Of a stretch of 64,000 bases of DNA, positions 37,821 to 51,400 are shown in pieces; positions within the stretch are counted from its first letter, which is position 1; every line of letters begins with the position of its first letter. The position numbers were made by a program, and so were the translations under genes. Source of the DNA: Oreocharis arfaki (taxonomy: Eukaryota; Chordata; Aves; Passeriformes; Paramythiidae); the NCBI GenBank assembly GCA_013398015.1, contig VZRR01009913.1:496001-560000 (forward strand). Reading direction: 5' to 3'. Under the pieces are notes generated by a model. That model saw only the letters and a list, made by a program, of their open reading frames with translations, did not search any database and was not told where the DNA came from.

Positions 37821-40800
37821 CATATATAAGTCTCTTATATATCTGTAAAATGATTGGTTTAATAGTCATTAAATTCATATAAAGGCATTCTAACATATAT
37901 ATACATTTAAGATTCTTGGTCTCAGTGCTGTTACCACTAACCTGCAACAGAAGTTCAATAGATCTCTTCTCTCTCCGTATGACAACCTATTTAGTCTAAA
38001 AAGTTTTCATTAGTGTTCTGGTTTAGCTTTGCTGTTACACTACTTATATTTGCTTGCATCACATGAATGGAATTTGAAGTGTGAGTAGCCAATGCCTGTT
38101 AGAAGAGGGAGAGCTGCAGTTCCTACAGTAAATTCACCTTTCTGCAGGGAGCCCATCTTTGCCCATGTAACTGCACTCTCTGATAACAACATTAACAGTG
38201 GCTCTAGTGGTAATGTTAGGGCTAAAAAACTTTTATTTTTTTAATTTAAGTTTTGTAAGTATTCTTTCTTTGTGTTCTTGGATTTAGAATACTGCTGAGA
38301 TAGTAAGATCACAGGAAGATATTTTGGCATAGTGATAGTCTTAATGAGTTACATTAAAGATAAGGAACAGGCAGGGAATTGAATAAATGCTCAAATGCAG
38401 TCATGTGAAAAGTTTTTCTGCCATAGATGATGTAGAAATGAACTGTAAAATTACTTTTCAAAGACATTTTTTTCGAAGTCAGAAAGGGAAAAGTGTGTAT
38501 CAACGTAGGCATATCAAGCAGCATTTCCAGGGCCACAGCACACAATAGATCAGATGTTCTAGCCAAAGCACCACTGTCTGGGGTGGAATGGTACCATAAC
38601 ATGGACTCCAGTGGTTCATCTCAGTTCCTAGAGAAGTGTGGGACTGGGAGGCCACGGAAGCGTTAAGCTCTTAGCTGTTTGAATTCGGAACAGGATGTCC
38701 ATCTCTATAATTCAAATTCCTTGCAGATGTTCATAATTGAGTATAATTAGCAACAATCCATAAAAACAACATGCCAAAAGCAAAAATATATTATAGGAAA
38801 TTTGACTTGGAATAACGCTATAGTGGCATAAAACTGAAGTGGCCCTATAAGAATGAAAACAGTTTTACTCAGCTGTAGGTTTGACGTATATCTGAAGTAT
38901 TTAATAATTTCTGTGAACTGGGAATTGGGACATGAAAAAAGGATTCATTGAAAGTATATTTCTACAAATAAGCAGCAGAACAGCCTAACGTTGTATCAAT
39001 GCACCTGCTGAATTCAATTAATAATTCAAGCAAATTATTTTAGCAGTAAGTTTCATCAAAGTTCAGAGGACTAAAATTCACCAAAGGACCTAGTCATATC
39101 GTGTGAGTTAAATATTGTCAGCATTAGTTCAGAAGTCTCTGAAATCCATCCAGTAATAGCAGATCAAGCAAAATAATTTCATGATCTCTCTGAATAACAG
39201 GTAATTCTGGAATCAATGGCATGAAGAATAGTTAATGTACTACATCAAAATTAAATTGCATCTTGCATTTCAGTTCTGAAGAACATTTTCCATTGTGAAA
39301 GTGGAGCTGGTCTAGGAGAACACAAATGAGGTGACCAAAGAGCCAGGACACTGAGTCTAGATCAGTATACAAACATGAGTGATTTTAAAGCCACAAATAG
39401 GAACAGAAATGTCACTCTAAGCAGAGAAAATGAGAAAATGTAGAGGGGGAGAGCTATGTGAAGATTACCCAGCACATGCTTCTTTTAAGACATCGTGCCA
39501 GGAAGACTAAATGGGAATGGCAGAAGAAGAAATAGGTATTGTATCATGTTGTCTACAATGCAGTGGCTCTGACTCTATAGAGCTCTAGAGATGCATCTCG
39601 TTGTCCACACATTCAGCCAAGGATCGGGAGAGCAGAGAGCTACAATTTCCTGCAGTTCACCTCCACAGCACAGGGAATAGATTTAGTACCACAGGGGAAT
39701 TAAATTCTTAAGGAAGTTCATTGTTTTTTCATTATTGTCCTTGTGTCTTTGACTTCCGTGTTGCACAGACACATGCTGAACATACGGTGGTTTTGCAGCA
39801 TTACGAGGTGGGAATGGAAAGCTCTGCAATTGTTTTGCACAGCTACAAACACCCACCAATATATACAAGACAATAGATGATCAGATCCTCACAGTAACAT
39901 GGTCTGTGGACAGCAGCAGGATCTTGTATTTAATGTTTACCATTCTGGCATCATGGCAGGGTTCCTACGTACTGCCTTGACTGTGGCACAGTGGTGATCA
40001 AGCTTGTGTTTACAGGTCAGTTATTGTTTAAAAAAATTCCCCTGAAAGGACACCAGTTTACATGCATCATTAAAGCTCCATCAGCGCATTACACAGCTCC
40101 AGGTTGTAAACCAGGCCAGATCAGGACCTTCCACTCTTTAGATGGATGAAAGTAATGATGCCAGCAGTGACAGGGTATGTATTGTGATTAGGCATTTTGA
40201 CCAGGAGGCAAGAGTTTTGAAAAATGATCTTCCAAAGATGATTGCAGGAAACACAGCAGGTGCTGGAAACTTTTCTGCATCACTGAATCTGTTTTATTGA
40301 CTCCAACATTTCACTGATAAATGTGATTGCACTTTTCCCTCACTCAGCAAATATAGTGACTGGCAGAGTAAAGCAAACTTTAGCATCTGTGTTTACATCC
40401 ATTGATCAGTGTCTTGTAAGTGTTATGTCGCTTGAGAATCTTTATGAAAACAGATAATTTATAATGACAGCTGATAAGCTACTATCCATCTTACTGCAAT
40501 GTTAATATAAGTTGTTTTATGTCCTTCATTGCTGACCAGAGTACTCAAATTTATCCCAAATAGGGATGAAACGCTTTAATTTCTAAATAAGTAATTTAAG
40601 GCTTGCCTGCATTTCTAATTCTCTAAATACACTTACTTTCTCCTCAGTATCTTGTTATGCATAAAGGAGTTTGGGGCTTTAGATCTTGGGCCCATGTGAA
40701 AACATGGTAAGCTCTGTAATGAGGTCAACAATTGTCACAGCGGTGGCAGGCATGCAGAAGGAGACGTGGCAAAGGTCTGTAAGTGAAGACCAAACAACTT

Positions 40801-40984
40801 CCCCACAACTGGAGGAGGCAAGGGCATCAGTGGAAGGTCACCACCCAAATGAGTAGACAGTTAACCTTTTTCAGAATCTCACTTTCAGAGAAGGTGCATG
40901 CAATGAACTCTGAGAAGAGAAGCCTCAAGGAATTACTTTGAATTTCAGGTGTAGTATAGAAATTGAAGAGGTTATAGATTTATG
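37821..40984. other. Unique non-coding stretch
   Basis: No gene or transposon was recognised. Reading frames are short and unremarkable. Confidence 0.55.
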
Positions 40985-41864
40985 AACAATCTAGATGCAG
41001 TAGTTGAATGCACCATCAGCAAGTTTTCTGATTAAACCAAACTGAGAGGTGCTGTTGGCTCTCTTGAGGGACAAGAGCCCTTGTGGAGGAATCTGAGAGA
41101 ATGGATCATTAGGCTTTGATTAATGGGATGAAATTTAGTAAGTCAAAATGCCAGATTCTGAGCCATGGAGCACTGTGAGGTAAAAAACTGGGAGAGAAGT
41201 ATCTGGAGAGTAGCCCTGCAGAGAGGGTTCTGGGGGTGCTGGTTCACAGGAGGCTCAACAGGAGTCAGCAGTGTGTGCCCTGGCAGCCAGGAGGGCAAAC
41301 CTCATCCTGGGGTGCATCAAACACAGCAAGACGGATGGTCCAAAGAGGTGATTATCCCTCTGTCACCAGCGTTGTTGGACTCATCTTGAATTCTGTGTAC
41401 AATTTTGGATCCTGCCATTGAAAAAGGATGTGAAGGTCCTTTATGAGGAGGGTGCCAAAGCTGGGGAAGGGGCTGGTAGGAATGTGCTCTGAGTAGTGGC
41501 TGAGGGCACTGGGTTTTTGTAGTTTGGAGAGAAGGAGGCCGAGGGGGAACCTCACTGCTCCCTACAGCTTTCTGAAGAGTGGAAGTGTAGAGGGAGGTGC
41601 TGAGCTCTTCTCTCTGGTACCTAGTGCCAGGATATGAGGGAATGGCTAAAAGCTGCATCCATCAGGGAAGGTTCGCGCTTGACGTGAGGACATTTTTGTA
41701 CCAGGAAGGGGGTCAAACCCTGGAACTGGATTCCTGGAGAGGTGGTTGATGCCCTGTGCCTGTCAGTGTTTAGGAGAGTGTTTAAGGACAACGTTCTTAA
41801 AGCTATGCTTTAACTTTTGGTCAGCTCTGAAGTGGTTAGGCAGTTGGATTAGATGGTCAATGTG
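40985..41864 (+). mobile_element. CR1 LINE, long 3' half of ORF2
   Basis: About 880 bases follow the CR1 ORF2 order from 'GAGGTGCTGTTGGCTCTCTT' (41044-41063), through the 'AATGGGATGAAATTTAGTAA' block (41121-41140), to the late 'CCTGGAACTGGATTCC' block near 41719-41734. This corresponds to the region from the end of the reverse-transcriptase domain to the C-terminus. Many indels and stops make it non-functional. The usual 3' UTR end (TTCCAACC and the ATTCTATG tail) is lost. Sequence similarity ends at TGGTCAATGTG, followed by poly(A). It is one of the two longest CR1 pieces here and clearly an old copy. Confidence 0.88.
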
Positions 41865-41911
41865 AAAAAAAAAAAAAGTCAAGGTATAAAAAGGTCAATG
41901 TAAAAAAAAAT
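41855..41911 (+). repeat. Duplicated GGTCAATGT plus A-tract
   Basis: GGTCAATGTG followed by 13 A (41855-41877) is repeated as GGTCAATGT followed by 9 A (41893-41910), after a 15-base spacer. The duplication sits exactly where the CR1 3' UTR should continue. Confidence 0.7.
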
Positions 41912-42662
41912 TCTACAACCTAGAATTTATCCTTTAAAATCTGACTTGTCTTTAACATGACAGTAACCACTGCAGAGCTAACTTTTCTGGTTTGTTAACT
42001 CTGAGCTCATCTCTATATGTATTGATATTCTCAGCAGGTTTTGTTTTGGACTTCCAGCCATTTGTTACTTTGTTGAAAGACATAGAGCTAGTTTTAGCTT
42101 GGAAATTGAAATCTAACCTATATTTTTATTTAGCCTGAAAGGGGGTAAGTCACTTTTCTGTTATACAGTGCTAATACACTCTCCATCTGTTCACTTGGGA
42201 ATTATTTTTCCTGTGTGTTGTCAAAAGACTTTTCAGCTATTAAGGCAACATCACATGTAGCAACTCCTAGTTTATTTTTCTTGATTTAGGTTTAGATGGA
42301 GTAAATCAGGACACTACCATCTTAATTTTAAATTAAGTAGCAATTTACATGCTTCTTTTTCAGTGATATTCTGCTCTGATATTGATAAATTGTTAACCCG
42401 TAGCCCAAGAAATACATTATTCCAATCTCTAGTTAGTGTTTGGGTATCGTAGGGAGTATGCAAAGCCACAGACTTGCCAGGCTTGGGCTGTTTTGAGCCC
42501 TGCCTCAAATTTTGTTTAGATGAAACACCATTTCTTTTCTAATGGCAGGAGTACTGTACCTAGAGTGTTTTACTTTTGCTTATCTTCTAATGGTAGAACC
42601 CCATTTTACATAGATAATAATAAAAAGTAGTTACTTTGTGCGTAATGAGATATTGATGGCTA
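41911..42662. other. Non-coding spacer between two CR1 copies
   Basis: About 750 bases of AT-rich unique sequence lie between the plus-strand CR1 and the minus-strand CR1. Nothing else was recognised. Confidence 0.55.
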
Positions 42663-43314
42663 AAATAATCACAGGATAATCAATGTTGGAAGAGGCCTTC
42701 AAGACTGCCTAGTCCAACTGTCAACCCAGCACCACCATAATTGCTTAAATCACCTGAATCATATCCCCAAATGCCACATGCAGACACCCTTCATAAGACC
42801 CAGTCTTAATCTCCCCTGGCAAAACTTACTGCCATTTCTTCTCTTTTACCTGAGACATGGCAGGTAGACTGGGGTCATGGCTGACCCCTACTCCATACAA
42901 CTCATTTCAGGCAGTCCCTCCTGAGCCTCCTTTTCTCCAGGCTAAACACCCTCACTTCCTGAAGTTGCTCTTCATAAGACATATTTTCTAGACCCTTTCC
43001 CACCTTCATTGCCCTCTTTGGATATGCTCCAGCACCTCAATGTCCTTTTTGAAGCAAGTGACACAGAGCTGGACACAGTAGTGTGCAACCTCACCAGGGC
43101 TGAGCACAGCAAGACAATCTCTTCTCTACTGCTGCTGGCCACGCTATTCTTGATGCAGACCAAGATGCCCTTGGCCACCCAGGCACACTGCTGGCTCATA
43201 TCCATCTGTCTGTCAACCAGCACCCCCAATCCCTTTCTCCTGAGGAGCTTTCCAGCTGCACTCCCCCAGCCTGCAGCAATGCGTGGGGTTGTTGCAGCCC
43301 AAGTGCAGGACCAG
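42663..43314 (-). mobile_element. CR1 LINE, 3' half, minus strand
   Basis: The 3' end is at the left (about 42663-42710, 'ATCACAGGATAATCAATGTT' and 'CCTAGTCCAAC', the reverse of a CR1 3' UTR). ORF2 extends right to about 43314. On the minus strand one sees 'LGVLVDRQMDMSQQCA' and 'KNSVASSSRE' followed by a broken 'CSALVRLH', the CR1 ORF2 C-terminal order. Part of it is open as a 170-codon frame at 42972-43484, whose N-terminal third is non-CR1 flanking sequence. Stops and indels elsewhere show it is dead. The left boundary lacks a clean 8-mer tail, so this copy is older than 20598-20823. Confidence 0.9.
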
Positions 43315-46300
43315 TAATAATAATGGTTCTGTGCAGAGAAATGCATAACTGGCATATATTCAGCAGTCCTGAAAACTGGGAACATGGGATTCTGGACAAA
43401 GGGATACAGGCATGGGAGGATACAAGATGGAGTACTGACTGATACAGGGCACCCCAGGGTTCTAAACAACTCACCAACAAGCAAATAAGTTCAGGACTGG
43501 AGCTGGTCAAAACTGATTCTAAGGGTACCAAAGAAATCAAAGATATGCAAAAATTACCATCTATAGAAAATTTTATGTGCATTAAATATAGTGAGTGTAG
43601 TATTGTAAAACGTATAGTAGACGTGGCATGGAGTTGCAGTCCATAGAAAAACAAAGGTTTAAAACCATGTTAGCACAGTGAAAAATTACACCAAGCAGAT
43701 CTTTCAGACAGGAAGGAGCCACTGGCATTGTAGTCCTCTCAGCAAAGGAGAGAATGCTGACGACTTGCCATCCTTGCTCTCCTCTCCTCCAACATCCTCC
43801 TCCCTCCTGCCCAGGCTGAAGCTGTGATGTCAGTTTCTCTAAGATTAGTGCTGATGACAGAAAAGTGCCTGCCCTGCTTTGAGGTCATGGTTACATCTTT
43901 CACGATAAAGTACAACTCAGTGCAAGGAACACTGCCAATTTTCTTTGACTTTTCGAATAGAAAGTCCAACAGCGAATTTGGTTTTCATTACAGCCAGTTC
44001 CACTCTGAAGTGGATCTGAAGACTTGAGTCAAAGGTGTGATTGTTGCTGTACAGATACCCAAACTGCTTTGTGTGCTTGCATAGGTTCCTCCCTCAGAAT
44101 GGAAAAAGAAGAAAGGAAAAAACCCCCACCAACTTGATTTGTTGAGCATAATTGTACGGATAATCTCAATCCATTACGTTGTGCCACAGAACAGTTTTCC
44201 ATTCACATATTCATCTTCTCTGAAATAGAAGACTATTCTTACATTTTATTCACATAATGGTTTTGATAGAAAATCTGGTTTGCTGCAGATGAGGGCCCTG
44301 GAGGTTTTTGGTCTATTGTAATACATAAGAGCTGCCTGACACTGCAGCATTTGCTCTCTAGTGCGATTGCCTAGCAGGGCTAAAAGCACTGATGTCTTTT
44401 ACAGTTCTGGTATTGCCATTATCCATTTCAATGGGGTTTAAATGTAAAAGTGAAATTGATGGTGTTAAAGCATGAATTTCAATCATGCTAAGAAAGAAGA
44501 TATTGATGGGAGCCAGCAAGGGAGCTCTGAACAAAAATATTGCAAGGAAGAAGCTGAAAGGCTGATTACTATAAGGCCAGTGACTCTATGTTTTCAGGTT
44601 GCAGAGCTGCCACACATTAAAAGATGCCTGTCCATGTTGCATAACTCAAGACAATGTGTATTTGTTCCTGTCAGGGTCTCCTTCCCTCTCTCTGAGGTGG
44701 GACTTCATGGGAAAAATCTTCAATTCTTAGTTCAGCTTTTTATCTGAGATTTAAGATGTCCCCTCTTATTAATTTTTGTAGTAGGGGTGGTTTCTTGTGG
44801 CTACAGACTACTGCTGTTCTTGTAAAAATTATACCTTTGTAATTATAGTTCAGCCTTCTGTCTGAGGCTGAGTCTTTATGGAGCAGTAGAAGAGACACTT
44901 TGTACCATACAAATTACAAAGAGCACTGTAACTTAGGGTTAGGAAAAATAATGAGAAAGCAGTAAGAGTGTTTTGCAGGAGCTTAACAAGTTGGATTTTA
45001 GTTTTCACAGAAGAGAAGCAGAGCTGCAAGTAACCTCGACACATATTAAAAAGAGAATCACAAAGTGTTACTTGGTGCATTGAAGCACCTCTGTCTCAAC
45101 TATGGCTCTGATTCCTGCTTGGATCAAGGCAAGCATCCATGGCAGTTTCTTCTGGCACTGTGGTCAGCAGTTCCCTTGCTTGCCTCTGCGTGCCCTGTGT
45201 CCTAATGCTTATTGCCATCACCAAGAAACATGCAGTTTTATGAGAAACATAGCCATGTCTTGGGGATCTCCACATTTATCTTGAGTTGCAAACAACTGAA
45301 AAGGCTTTTCTGGTGTCTTGTTTGATTTGTATTTGTGCTTCCATGACAGCAGCATGTTCTGTACCTGTTTAATTGGTTTAAATCAAATTTAAACACTAAG
45401 CAAGTTTGAAACAACAGAACTGCACAACAGACCTGTGGTCTTCCTTACAGAATTATAGTTGAGGTTACAAAGAAGAAAGTAAAATTATAATCTTGTATTT
45501 CAGATAATACCAAAAAAAAAATACCTCTCTAGACTAGGTATTTTTATAAATTAAAAACTTATCATTTATAGAGTTCTTTCTAAATAAACTCCCTTTCCCA
45601 CCTTCTGTTAGTCTGATATTCCTGCTGCCATATCTCCACTCTGTGGGTTAAGTTCCAGTCCCAGTTTTCTCCATCTGCAGCTTGTCAGCCTAAAGTGGAA
45701 GAAAAATGCCTGTAGGATCAATACGTTCAAACCACTTGAGGAAAGAATTGTGACAATGTACTAAAGAAATTTTGAGGCATAGTGACTGATAAAAGTTCCT
45801 AGCAAGAAACTTTAATAAGGTGTGTAAAGTGGATTTTTATACAGTATTTCCTTAGGGAGCCCCATTCTTATCAAAAGATATCATTTTATGATAAAAATCA
45901 TTATTTATGTTTAGCAAAACATTTCTATTGTACTCTTAATAAAAAGTATTTTTTCCCCTGAAAGTACTTTGAGATGAATGTATACTAGAGTGCAAAAACA
46001 TGATTTTATCTTTATAGGAATTTCTCATGAATAGTCTTTGAAAATGTCTCTCTCAAAGTGCAGATTCTCCCATTCTGTCTGCATTGTTTGTATTTATCCT
46101 CTCACCAATAACATCTGCAGCCAAGGATTTCTGCAAAGTCAAATCGTCGCATTTTGAATTAAATGTAAAATCCTTTGTGATGGACCTCTTCAGCAGGCTG
46201 GATGTAGCTCTAAATAAAAATTGGTTCATTTTGTTTCGATAAGAAGGTGATGAAGGTTCCATCTGAACCCAGCTGCCTATCTGGCCCTGCAGTCACGCTC

Positions 46301-48113
46301 AGTAGAAGGAGTCCTCCTTGCAGGTGTCCTGTAAAGGTATAAAATCTTAGCCTTAGGGCTGGACCCTGCTGGATAAGCCCACAAACAACACCAATCCTAA
46401 AAACTCTGAAATGTCTGACTGGTCACATACAACTGAAAATTACTTCCCCGTAAAGGCAAACCAACACTTTGGTTATGCACTCTCAGGGTTGAGGATTTAA
46501 CCCACAGTGTCCCAGCATTGCAGACTAAGTCAATGTCAAATTGCATTTCATGGTTTCAAGTCTGCAAGACAATTAAAAAGATATAAATATAATACTGAAA
46601 AATGTTGAGCTATTTCATATAGCAGCTCCTACTCTTATTTACTTTATTGCAATATTAATCATAATAATATACTGTATTGGTCTCATTTGGTGAAGCGAAG
46701 TGGCTGGGAAGCCTTTCTTTCTTCTCTCTGAAGAGAGATTTGTCCCCAGTTGTACTTGAATTTCGTAGCTCTCACACTCACAGCAATTTGTCATGTGTTC
46801 GTCACATTTTAGTCTAATAAGTTTGGTAATATTCAGGGAATATAAAGCAAGGGATCTAAAATACTTGTTTAAGTTTCAAAGACATGCAGCATTTCTACAA
46901 GGTTATTCAGGGCAGCTAAATTAGCTCCTGCACAGAGATTGTATTAATAAATTCCTGACTTTTTGTCTGAGTCCCGTTTATTTCATGTGAGTTTATTCAG
47001 CACATGGAATAAAATCTTTTTTGAGGGTCTTCCAGCAGCTAGCATATCTGCAGCTCCCAGGAAAAGAAAATGGAGATATCCAGATAACGTCTGCAAGTGG
47101 AAATGCATATACAAAGTCCATCTGGAATTAATCTCTTAGCAGGAGATTATTGACAAGAAACTCATGCATCTAGACCGTAAGCAACCCTAATACTGAGGGA
47201 GCACTTTGAAAAGTGAGAGATAAAGAGACCTGAGACCATGAATGAAAACAAAATTCGAGACCTTTTTGATCTATGCTCCTTTAGCACTAGGTATGTTTTC
47301 AGAGAACAGCCTTGCAAATAATGAGCAGATATTTCTTGCCCAAGCAGGTTTATCATATGAAGGGTATTGACGTTTCTATAGAAATCATTAGTAACATTCA
47401 ATCGGGAAATTAGTGGTTTGTATAAGTAGGGTAAATCATAATACATGTTGAAAACTAGCTGACCTAGCATAACTGGCTAATTCACAAACGCATATCGGTC
47501 TCATGAATGCCCATTTCTTCTCATTTTCACTGCTCACATGTGCATTTACACATATACACACACAAAATCTCAATTACAACTTTTCTCCTGGGATGCATTG
47601 AAGTAAATGGAAAGTGGCTTCTTTTTCCAGATATTCTGCATCCTTGAGAGAGGCAGAATTAAAGGGACGGTGTGGAATAGTACTATGGAAAGCAATAGTA
47701 TGCATGAATTTATACCTAAAGACATCTGTTAATTCAGATATTCAATTTAAATTTGAATAGAGATTAATAATTACACAAATAATAAAACTTCTGGCATGGG
47801 TGTGGGCCAGTGGTGTAATAGATAAGCATAGTTGAGCTTCTTTCCATCCTCATTCATATTCACCCAGTGCTAACCAGACAAATAATGGCATTATCACCTA
47901 CTTCTGAAGATCACCCAATATCTGAGACTTTTGACTGGAATGAAAAGTAGTTTATTATTGTATTTATTAGCTGGAATACAAAGGACTCAGTTGTGGTGAC
48001 ATAATGAGTGATACTCTAATAAATTTCTGAAACTGGATACATTAGCATTCTGATGAAACTAGAATGAGCTGTTTCAGGCTCTCATTGGCTTACTGTATCA
48101 CCCATATCATCAT
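43315..48113. other. Unique non-coding stretch
   Basis: No gene or clear repeat was recognised. The frame at 43196-43654 (152 codons, minus) is partly a frame-shifted reading of the adjacent CR1. Other frames are short. A run of CACA/ATAC dinucleotides near 47548-47566 is too short to call a microsatellite. Confidence 0.5.
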
Positions 48114-48478
48114 CACAGAATCATTGTAGCATGGCCTGGGTTGGAAGAGACCTTGAAGATCACCTAGTTCCAACACCTCTGCTGTGGACAGGGACTCTTT
48201 CCACTAGACAAGGTTACTCAGAACTCCGTTCAGCCTGGCCTTGAACACTCCCAGGGATGTGGCATCCAGAGCTTCTCTGGGCAACCTGTTCAGTGCCTCA
48301 CCACCCTAACAGTAAAGAATTTCTTTCTAATATCTAACCTAAACCTACTGTCTGTCGGTTTGAAGCCGTTCCGCTTGTCCTGTTCCTGCATGGCCTTGTA
48401 AGAAGTCCCCCTTCGTCTTTCTTGTACCTCCCTTCAGGTACTGGAAGGCAGCAATTGGGTCACCCCAAAGCCTTCTCT
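48114..48478 (-). mobile_element. CR1 LINE, 5'-truncated 3' end, minus strand
   Basis: The left end holds the reverse of the CR1 3' terminus ('CACAGAATCATTGTAGCATG', 'GGTTGGAAGAGACCTTGAAG'). ORF2 C-terminal sequence follows to the right, including 'GAGCTTCTCTGGGCAACCTG' and 'AAAGAATTTCTTTCTAATAT', which are the reverse complements of the codons for the conserved 'LPRE' and 'RKKFF' segments. The match breaks off after 'TTGGGTCACCCCAAAGCCTT' near 48473. It is a standard 5'-truncated copy with a nearly complete 3' UTR. The extra bases in 'AGTTCCAACACC' and other small differences show moderate age. Confidence 0.92.
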
Positions 48479-51400
48479 TATGAATCTTATGATCTTCTTA
48501 TTAAGACAATCTTATCTGCTGTTATATCTTATGACTTTTTTTTTGCCTTGTAATGCTACCTTGCACTGAATTTGATGTCATTCTAGCTGAAGTACAGTAG
48601 TAGTTCTGGGATGTTATTAATTATTTCATTTCTCCAGTGGGAATGTTCTAGGGGACTATTAGGTGCATGTGTTAATTGTGTCTGTATTGCTTAGCCTCAT
48701 TTACTGGATCTTTCCTGTGATATATATTAATAGACTTCTAATAGACATGGCTACATTTTCAAAAGGAGAAGGTATAGCTGTGCAGAATAATTTTGAAGAC
48801 AGGTAAGTCACATGTGAAGCAATATGTGAAAGCAAAATATGGGCCTCAGGTGAGGCAGACACCAAATTAGTGGTCTCCCATGAGTTCAGTGTTACTATTC
48901 TAAACATATAATAACAACACATTTGTGTATGACTGGATATGATAAATTCAGAGCTTGGAAATAAATTTACCATTAACATGCTCTGTCTTCTGAAATGTAG
49001 CACACCATGCCCAGAAAAACAAAAAAGGAGGTAGCGGGAATTAAGGTGCTTAGGGTTCTTTCTTCAGCATAGACAGCACTGTAGCAATATGGACATTAAA
49101 ATCTTCAACTTTTCCAACAGCTTCAAGGGAGCACTGAAACATGTCTTTCCTGTCTATCCTCTCCAGGGAATTACTGGAACTCAGCTTCTTTTGTTACTTC
49201 ATCGTCTTACCTCCACTTCTCCACCTTCCAAGGGGAAACCAGTGCAGACATCTCTTTCTACTTCAAAACATCAGCCTCAGATGGGGTGTTTCTTGAGAAT
49301 CTGGGGAACACTGACTTCATCAAACTGGAGTTGAAATGTAAGTATATGCTTCCTATTACTATTCTTGGCACCCGAAGTGGGTTTATGTTTAATAGTAGAT
49401 TTCGAAAAATGTGTACCATTCAGTAAGATGTGTAAGCTCTCTAAATCCTGGGAAAACTCCCAAATCAAGCTGCTTGACATATTTTCAAATTGCCTTTTGT
49501 AAGAGGAGTGCTTGAAGTATATTTGGATTGTTTATTGAGGGGAAAATACAAAGAAGAATAGAACTGGTAACATCAATTACAAAAATGACACTGACCTGAA
49601 AAGGGTTTTCAAAATTGCATGTCAGAATTATTTCTAAAAAATTTATGTCTTCAGCTCTGTGTGCTTTTCTATTTTATTTCATGGTTGCTTTGGAAACAGA
49701 GGAAAGAAAGAAAAAAAAGAGAGACCATCCTAATCAGCACTGCAAGGAGCCAAAGAGCTGAAAACTTGCATGTGATATTTAAAAGCCATAAAAAATCCCA
49801 TAAAAATAAATCTTTATAAGCATTATCTGTTAATAAAATTGCTGATCTGAGAAAGAGGGTATAATGATACCAAGAGGCAAGTCAATTTTATTATTTAAAC
49901 CATTTTTAATGGCCCAGGGGCAAACTTTCCAAGGAAGGTACTGAAATCCTCAGCCGCACCTGAATTCTGCTTTGTGGAACTGAAGCCGTTGAATTAGTGG
50001 GAAACATGTTTTATGTCTCCTTTGTTGTCCCTTGACCCTGCCATGAACAGGAGCAGCAAGAGGCCCTCTGTGAGATGTGTGGTTGTTATTACAGCCTCTA
50101 GCAGCACATTACAGCCTCCCTGCTCTCCAGCACTGGGGCATTGGGAAAAGCATGTGGGCTTCCTTTTGCTGCAGGAGCTACTCACGGATGCCAAGAACCC
50201 AGCTCTAAATGTTGATGCACAAATGTCAGTGAGTCATTAATGTTGAAAGAGAAGCAATTGGCTTGTGGACCCTAAATAATTTTTTTTAATGAAGATTCAT
50301 TGTGATTTACATACACACATCTAATTTTTAAACAAACAGCCATTTTCAACACTTTCCAAAGTTTAAACACACAAATCAGAATGTAGAAATTTAGAAACCA
50401 CCAAGAGCCTCCTTTAAAATGTATTTAAATTTTTCCCTCCAGGAAAATAAAATGCCAAGTTCCATTTGGGTGCCTTTTTTTCTTTCTTTCTACAACGAAT
50501 ATAGTTCACATTGCTTAATCTAATTTCTCTAATCTGCAATTTGTGCAAATCAAAATAGCAGGGAATAGTTTTCTTTGCTTTACCATGGGGCAAAGCCTTT
50601 TAATAACAAAGTGGCAGCTATTTCTAACTTCCCTTTGAATTTAAGTAGTACTTACAGTCAACTGAGGTGGGCATCTTCAGAGCTTCTTGCTCCTCTACGT
50701 TATGGAAGGTGTTCTCAGCCACTGCAATCAGACCAACCATGGTGTTGTTCACTTACCTAAAAACTGACAATATAAGTGTATAAAGGTGACTTGACAGCAA
50801 CTAAAATTCTTTTTAACTTGGCTTGGGGTAAATAATAATCATGCTACAGTGGCTCTCTGAATAGATGTAGGAGTTGAAGAGAGTAAGTGGCAGTGTGCTC
50901 AGAGTATCATTAAACAGGACTTTAATTTTAAAACTATGCTTCAGATCCGCTGACTTTGCTGCGACCTGGCATATGCATAAATTCAACCTCTGCCTCATGT
51001 CCCTGAATCTAAACTTTAGATTATAAATTCTTGGTGGAAGAAGTTGAAATATCATCTATAAGAAAAAATGTAAAACAACTGTAAGAACTATGAAGACTGT
51101 ATTTGCTAAAAAGTACAGAGCAGTGCATTCAGTGTCATTGCATTCACTCTACCCTTTTTCTCTGGAAACTATTGCTTGAAATTTTCAGAGCCTCAGGCAA
51201 AGGCCTTTCTATGACTTATGTGTTTTACAGGTCACAGCTGAAAAATTGTTGCATACTGTGGGTCTAGTAACAAAGAGAAACTCACCGTCTCTTCTGAATT
51301 ACACATTCATTAATGAATGTTTGCTTTACATATTTTTTAGGGTTGTTTTGTTCTAGTCTGCACTTACGTTTTTCCTTAATTCATTTAAATGAAAAGTAAA

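Noticed and set aside
42972..43484. 170-codon minus-strand frame
   Set aside because: Its recognisable part is CR1 ORF2 C-terminal sequence and the rest is flanking DNA, so it is a transposon relic rather than a host gene.
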